Below, one piece after another: positions 60,501 through 64,000 of a stretch of DNA of 64,000 nt. Every line of letters begins with the position of its first letter. The first letter of the stretch is position 1. This DNA is from Paramacrobiotus metropolitanus. Taxonomy: Eukaryota > Tardigrada > Eutardigrada > Parachela > Macrobiotidae. Position numbers and translations under genes: made by a program. The stretch covers positions 372,001 to 436,000 of the forward strand of contig NW_026570299.1 of the NCBI RefSeq assembly GCF_019649055.1, given 5' to 3'. The notes beneath the pieces were generated by a model that was not told the DNA's origin, made no database searches, and saw only the letters and a list, made by a program, of their open reading frames with translations.

Positions 60501-62112
60501 ACCACGGAATTTACCCGTTTCCGGGTTGGACCCTGGATCTGGCGCGACAGTGCGCTGACCCAGACGGTTGACTCGGACCGAACCGGAGCCGACCTGACCC
60601 GGAACCCAACCTGAGCCGAACCGGATTTGAGCCGACCAAACTGGAACCGAGCCGACCGGATTAACCGCCCGAACCGGACCGGCGGGGGGTGCGGATCCTC
60701 CGAATCCTGGGAGATTTCGCTCCGAGGACGTAGCGATGCCTGCAAAAGGGGTGTAAGGGCGGGACGCCCCGCCCTCCTGAGTAGCTATTCGCTGTTTCTG
60801 GGGATTTCCCCCCCGAACATTGCTGCGCTGTTTTGACAGATCTGCAGCACAGTTGCACTGGCTGCAGAATCCTTCCTTGCGAGTCTGGTGTTGCTGCGCC
60901 ACGGTGCGCATTAGATTCGGCAATAAAGCCTCATCCGGGTTCACCGCTGTTCGCTGTCGAGGATACGCGTGGCGCCCATACGGCCCCGCGTTATAATTAG
61001 CGCTTTTGTACAAGCTTGTACACGAGATTATTAAAAAAATAAATATAAATAAAAAACTGCGTTTTAACGTGGAAAAACGCAGAGAATGCCGTTTCTCTGG
61101 TGTTCGGTGCGCCGGCTCGTACGCGAACCCATATTGTGATAATGACCGGAATGCAAAAAACCTCGAAGATTACTTTACCAAAAAATTTATCTTGCGCGTA
61201 TGTCCTAGTGAATGTCGGATTCCAGCAGGAGCTGTTGCAGCTGGTGGAGGTGGTAGCGGTCGCCACTGCAGTGGTGAATGCCTGGTACGGCATGCAACCC
61301 TGGTTGCTGCCGTAATCTCCACCGGTGACGAGGCCTTTGTTAATGAACATGGTGTACGGAACGTCCACATAGCCACCGTTACTGCAATCAGGACAACGTT
61401 GTTACCACGTACGTATACTGTCGAAAAGGCGGATGGTTAAAATTAACTAAAATTCTTTAATTACCACAAATTGGCGCTCCCGCCACTGCACACTAGCGGG
61501 TCCTGTACAGCTAGTTTCGCGTAGACATTTTGTCCAGCCGATGCGATGCAGATACGGTCTGAGAGCACGGACACTCCGGCATGAGCCTACACAGAATTTT
61601 ATAAGTATGCCACATATTAATTCAGGTACTTTGTATAAAAGGAGAACGAAAAAAACCAGACAAAGAGTAAAATCAAACGGTAAATAAACTTTCATCAATT
61701 TACACACCCAGCATGACCCGCACATGCCTTGATTGCGAATCTCCTGGATGCTTTGGCAGTTGGGCCAATTAAGCCGTGCATCAAACGACGGTGGCAGACT
61801 TAACCGTGACAACGTCGATTCTTTGCTGGGGATTTTACTTGGCTGTTTACTGATTTCGTCCATGGACCGGCTTTGGCTGCCGGACATTTTGGCCAGTGTG
61901 GCCATGTCGTACTCCGTCAAACTGGTCGGTCCGGCTTGCCATGTACTAGCCGGCAAATTTTCCACGTATCTGATAATCCCAAACCATGTTTAATTATTTC
62001 ATGCATAACCACTCATAAAAACAGTTTTCGCTTACTCGATAATATCATCATGGCTGTTTTGCGCGGAAATTACCGCTAGGAAAACCGGGAAATAAAGTGC
62101 GATTTTCCACAT
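57564..62112 (-). CDS. Cathepsin B-like cysteine protease fused to two chitin-binding-type (CBM14-like) modules
   Basis: Papain-family C1 protease, predicted secreted or lysosomal. Exons: 62112-62036 (signal peptide [18 protein letters not shown]), 61969-61708 (propeptide [16 protein letters not shown]; catalytic Cys in QGMCGSCW), 61586-61465 ([15 protein letters not shown]), 61381-61179 ([18 protein letters not shown]), 59513-59041 (His in [11 protein letters not shown], Asn in WLVANSWG, then a run of Thr/Pro) and 58078-57564. The last exon has Cys patterns of peritrophin-A domains ([23 protein letters not shown]). Splice phases all close except that exon 5 is one base short near 59465: [11 protein letters not shown] before it and [15 protein letters not shown] after it lie in different frames. 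A further shift near the C-terminus would give a last Cys (AVCTA). The region of the occluding loop ([20 protein letters not shown]) lacks the usual His pair, so dipeptidase activity is unlikely. The one-base loss may be real or an assembly error. Confidence 0.8.
58090..59040. other. Intron 5 of the cathepsin B-like gene
   Basis: AT-rich intron flanked by a GTACGT donor and a TTTTTCAG acceptor, both phase 1. No nested gene or window repeat was seen in it. Confidence 0.6.
59697..59937 (+). repeat. Left LTR of the miniature element
   Basis: Direct repeat partner of 60752-60992; starts with TG and carries GGCAATAAAGCC, a polyadenylation signal on the plus strand. The two copies have equal length and differ at only a handful of positions, so insertion was fairly recent. 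Confidence 0.8.
60752..60992 (+). repeat. Right LTR of the miniature element
   Basis: Direct repeat partner of 59697-59937, preceded by the purine run AAAAGGGG and followed by the ATAATTA target duplication. Confidence 0.8.
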
Positions 62113-63136
62113 AGCGCTGCCGCGTTATTTGAAGGGTTTCCGAAAAATCCGAAACTGATTCCCCATAACTGGAAAAAGCTGGAAATCACGGGACATTAAT
62201 ACCGTGTTTCCGTAAACGCCAAGAGGTCCTGTGTGATGAGTGAGCGTAATAAATGCCAGCGATGACGATGCGCTATGGTTTTATGAGTGCTCCTTAGTTC
62301 GGCTTAGGTAGCAGCAGTAACAGCCGCACCGCTCGTGTCGACCATTCTGATAAATTTGTCGTGCCTTGTTGACTTCGTCTGCTACGTGTGCGGTTTCACT
62401 CCACTCCAGTAATCCGTCATGTGAAACGGGAAATTGGCTTAGAACACAGAAACTTCGCTTCGCAGTGATTATACTGTCACTGCCGGCCGTTATACGTACA
62501 CGGTACACACAGTAAAACACGCACTCAATGTACTGCACTATATTTACTGCAGTACTCACGGAATGTGGCAACTGGCAATTCGGTAACAATTAATAATGCT
62601 ATGTACTTGGTAACGTCCTTTCTACTTTTTCGTGCTACCGGTCGTACTTCTTACCTTAGTCGTTCAGTTAGCTGGGTGCTGCCAGCATCAAATGTAATGT
62701 TATTAAAGCGGTACTTACTTATAACGGTATATCTGTATGCTACACATATCACAAGTCTCTACTCCATGTATTAACTTTTTACATCGATCAGAATTGAATC
62801 GTTAAAGAGTGGCGTCGGTAAAGCGATGGTGTTTTTTTCAAATCCACTAAGAGATTTAAACACGCGTTAAGTATGGTTTCATTCCTTGGTGGCTGACGAG
62901 AAAGCCAAGATGGATATATAAGATCCGAGCGTAATTACTTGATGTGTATTTGCTGCCAGACAGCAATTACTCCATTTGCCAAGGTTTCCTAGGAATATTC
63001 ATTTATTGAACGATTTCTTAGGTACTGTAATCAATCATTCGAATCATGCGTGTTTACCAAGATTTCGATGCTAAATTTTTTTCTGTGGACGCCGTTGCTT
63101 GTTCAAGTACTTATGATATTGTACTTCAATTCTCAG
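62113..63136. other. Intergenic region between divergent cathepsin and unknown genes
   Basis: The two genes are transcribed away from each other, so both promoters should lie here. No coding text is supported; the minus frame 62281-62589 has no recognised features. A plausible upstream exon of the right-hand gene could end here but was not found. Confidence 0.4.
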
Positions 63137-64000
63137 ATGAACACCATGGGAAATACGGACGAGACCGGGCGTTTCTGGCGGCCATGGTTGTCGGTAAATT
63201 CACCCGTCTCTTGCACGTTGCAATTTTACCGAGAATCCGCTGTTAAATATGTTATATTCAGTTTTAACTTAAAGCAGACCCTTTTTAAAGGTATGATTTG
63301 CATCGGTTTTTTAGCAACACGCCATGAGTATGGACGACCCGAAAAACGGTCAATCTGCTTTTAGACTTTTCCGCCCAACCGATTCCACCCCGGACTGCAA
63401 GATGAACGTTCGCCATCGCACTGAATGGCGACCTAAAGGCAGTAAAGCATGGTTTCGCCCGTACTGCGAAAGGTCGTTTGGACGGCACTCCACGGCTCTG
63501 CGACATCTGCTGGGTGCACAAAATGATCAAACCTTTCCGTGCCGGATATATCGCGAGTATCAGGACTGTGCTATGACGAAGCTGGGAGGACGAACTTACG
63601 AAGGGTGGAGGGAAAGTGATACAAACCGTATGATCCCACTGCTTCCCAAAGATGTGGAAGAAGGTATGCAACTGCGTTATACGGCACAACACCAGAATAA
63701 AGTGCCAGTGTCGCACGATTCAGCCAACAGTTTTAGAGAAAAGGTTCCACTGACGTCAGCGAAAGGCTCTAGCATTGCCGAATCAGCATCACGTAAGCGT
63801 CGCTCGTCCAGTGCTTCAGTGGAAATACTGGATGTGGTCCAAAGATCGCCAGTCACGATGAAGAGCATGCAGCGTTTACCGGAGCTCAGTGCGGTTCAAA
63901 TGTCGATGGAGCCGGGCGACAGTTTCCTGGTTACGGTCTACAACGCTGACGGTACAACAGCTGCCCAGGTTACCGCATCCGCAGTTATATTTCCTCTTAT
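63137..64000 (+). CDS. 5' part of an unrecognised, spliced gene (runs off the window)
   Basis: Exon 63137-63193 (MNTMGNTDETGRFWRPWLS) follows a good acceptor (CAATTCTCAG) and ends at TCG/GTAAAT; the next exon starts at 63315 after TTTTTTAG in the same phase and stays open to 64000, about 228 codons. Text includes RPTDSTPDCKMNVRHRTEW, KAWFRPYCERSFGRHSTAL with RHLLGAQ, CRIYREYQDC and a Ser/Arg-rich stretch (KGSSIAESASRKRRSSSAS), ending GDSFLVTVYNADGTTAAQV. The Cys/His pattern C..SFGRH....RH...(about 11)..C might be a zinc-binding module, and the Arg/Ser part suggests a nuclear localisation signal, but no family was recognised. An additional 5' exon is possible because the first ATG sits exactly at the acceptor. 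Confidence 0.6.

Larger units (their letters stand above)
59697..60992 (+). mobile_element. Miniature LTR element (TRIM-like) in cathepsin intron 4
   Basis: Two 241-base direct repeats, 59697-59937 and 60752-60992, both begin TGTAAGGGCGGG and end CCCCGCGTT, with few differences. A 7-base target duplication ATAATTA flanks the whole (59690-59696 and 60993-60999). Three bases after the left repeat is TGGTAGCAGATCTGG, resembling a tRNA primer-binding site; directly before the right repeat is AAAAGGGG, a polypurine tract. Each repeat holds an AATAAA signal. The 814-base interior is GC-rich and made of short internal repeats (for example GAGAAACGCCTCCTGCGATG twice), with no reverse transcriptase or integrase. 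It is thus non-autonomous and was mobilised by another element's proteins. Orientation is opposite to the host gene. Confidence 0.8.

Noticed and set aside
60030-61013. Several overlapping long frames on both strands inside the miniature LTR element
   Set aside because: GC-rich repeated sequence is open in nearly all frames; none shows reverse transcriptase, integrase or other domains.
1-64000. tRNA and rRNA genes
   Set aside because: I looked for GTTCRANNC-type B boxes with a paired acceptor stem and for rRNA-like conserved tracts and found none I could support by eye; a dedicated scan could still find one.

Overview
This is intron-containing metazoan nuclear DNA, most likely ecdysozoan and probably tardigrade. 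The evidence is short spliced introns (the shortest confident one is 61 bases), secreted proteases with cuticle-type domains, two rhodopsin-class GPCRs (one with an NRIWA variant of DRY), and a heavy load of non-LTR retrotransposons. The species call is inference from protein style and was not tested by a search. Nothing in the window looks bacterial.

Layout. (1) 905-4255, minus: first three exons of a thyrotropin-releasing-hormone-receptor-like GPCR; its TM6-TM7 end lies to the left, outside the window or unseen. (2) 4850-36620: about 30 kb with no intact host gene, built mostly of diverged head-to-tail copies of one composite repeat. The longer copies carry, on the minus strand, broken remains of a DEAH-box RNA helicase (PRP22/DHX8-like motifs) and a second conserved coding block that faintly resembles a Ulp1/C48 cysteine protease. 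Many other elements are nested in it: a 680-base foldback element, a terminal-inverted-repeat element, several hairpins (one with a CRESS-virus-origin-like loop), and a truncated LINE. (3) 37727-46440: a decayed gypsy-type gag, another copy of the protease-like block, a nearly intact R2-like retrotransposon with a restriction-like endonuclease, and another repeat copy. (4) 46658-48483, minus: a complete eight-exon secreted astacin metalloprotease. (5) 48825-53430, plus: a nearly full-length LINE with gag and endonuclease/reverse-transcriptase ORFs. (6) 54953-56533, plus: a complete two-exon GPCR. (7) 57564-62112, minus: a six-exon cathepsin B-like gene fused through a Thr-rich linker to chitin-binding-type modules; a 1.3-kb miniature LTR element sits in its fourth intron. 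(8) 63137-64000, plus: the start of an unrecognised gene running off the window.

Exon models for the receptor, astacin, cathepsin and second GPCR were built by hand from splice consensus, reading-frame phase and family alignment; all phases close except for one one-base loss in the cathepsin gene. The host genes form two groups by likely role: cell-surface receptors (two GPCRs) and secreted proteases (astacin, cathepsin B), with no sign of co-regulation. Several otherwise intact frames differ from a working frame by one base, which could be real decay or assembly indels.
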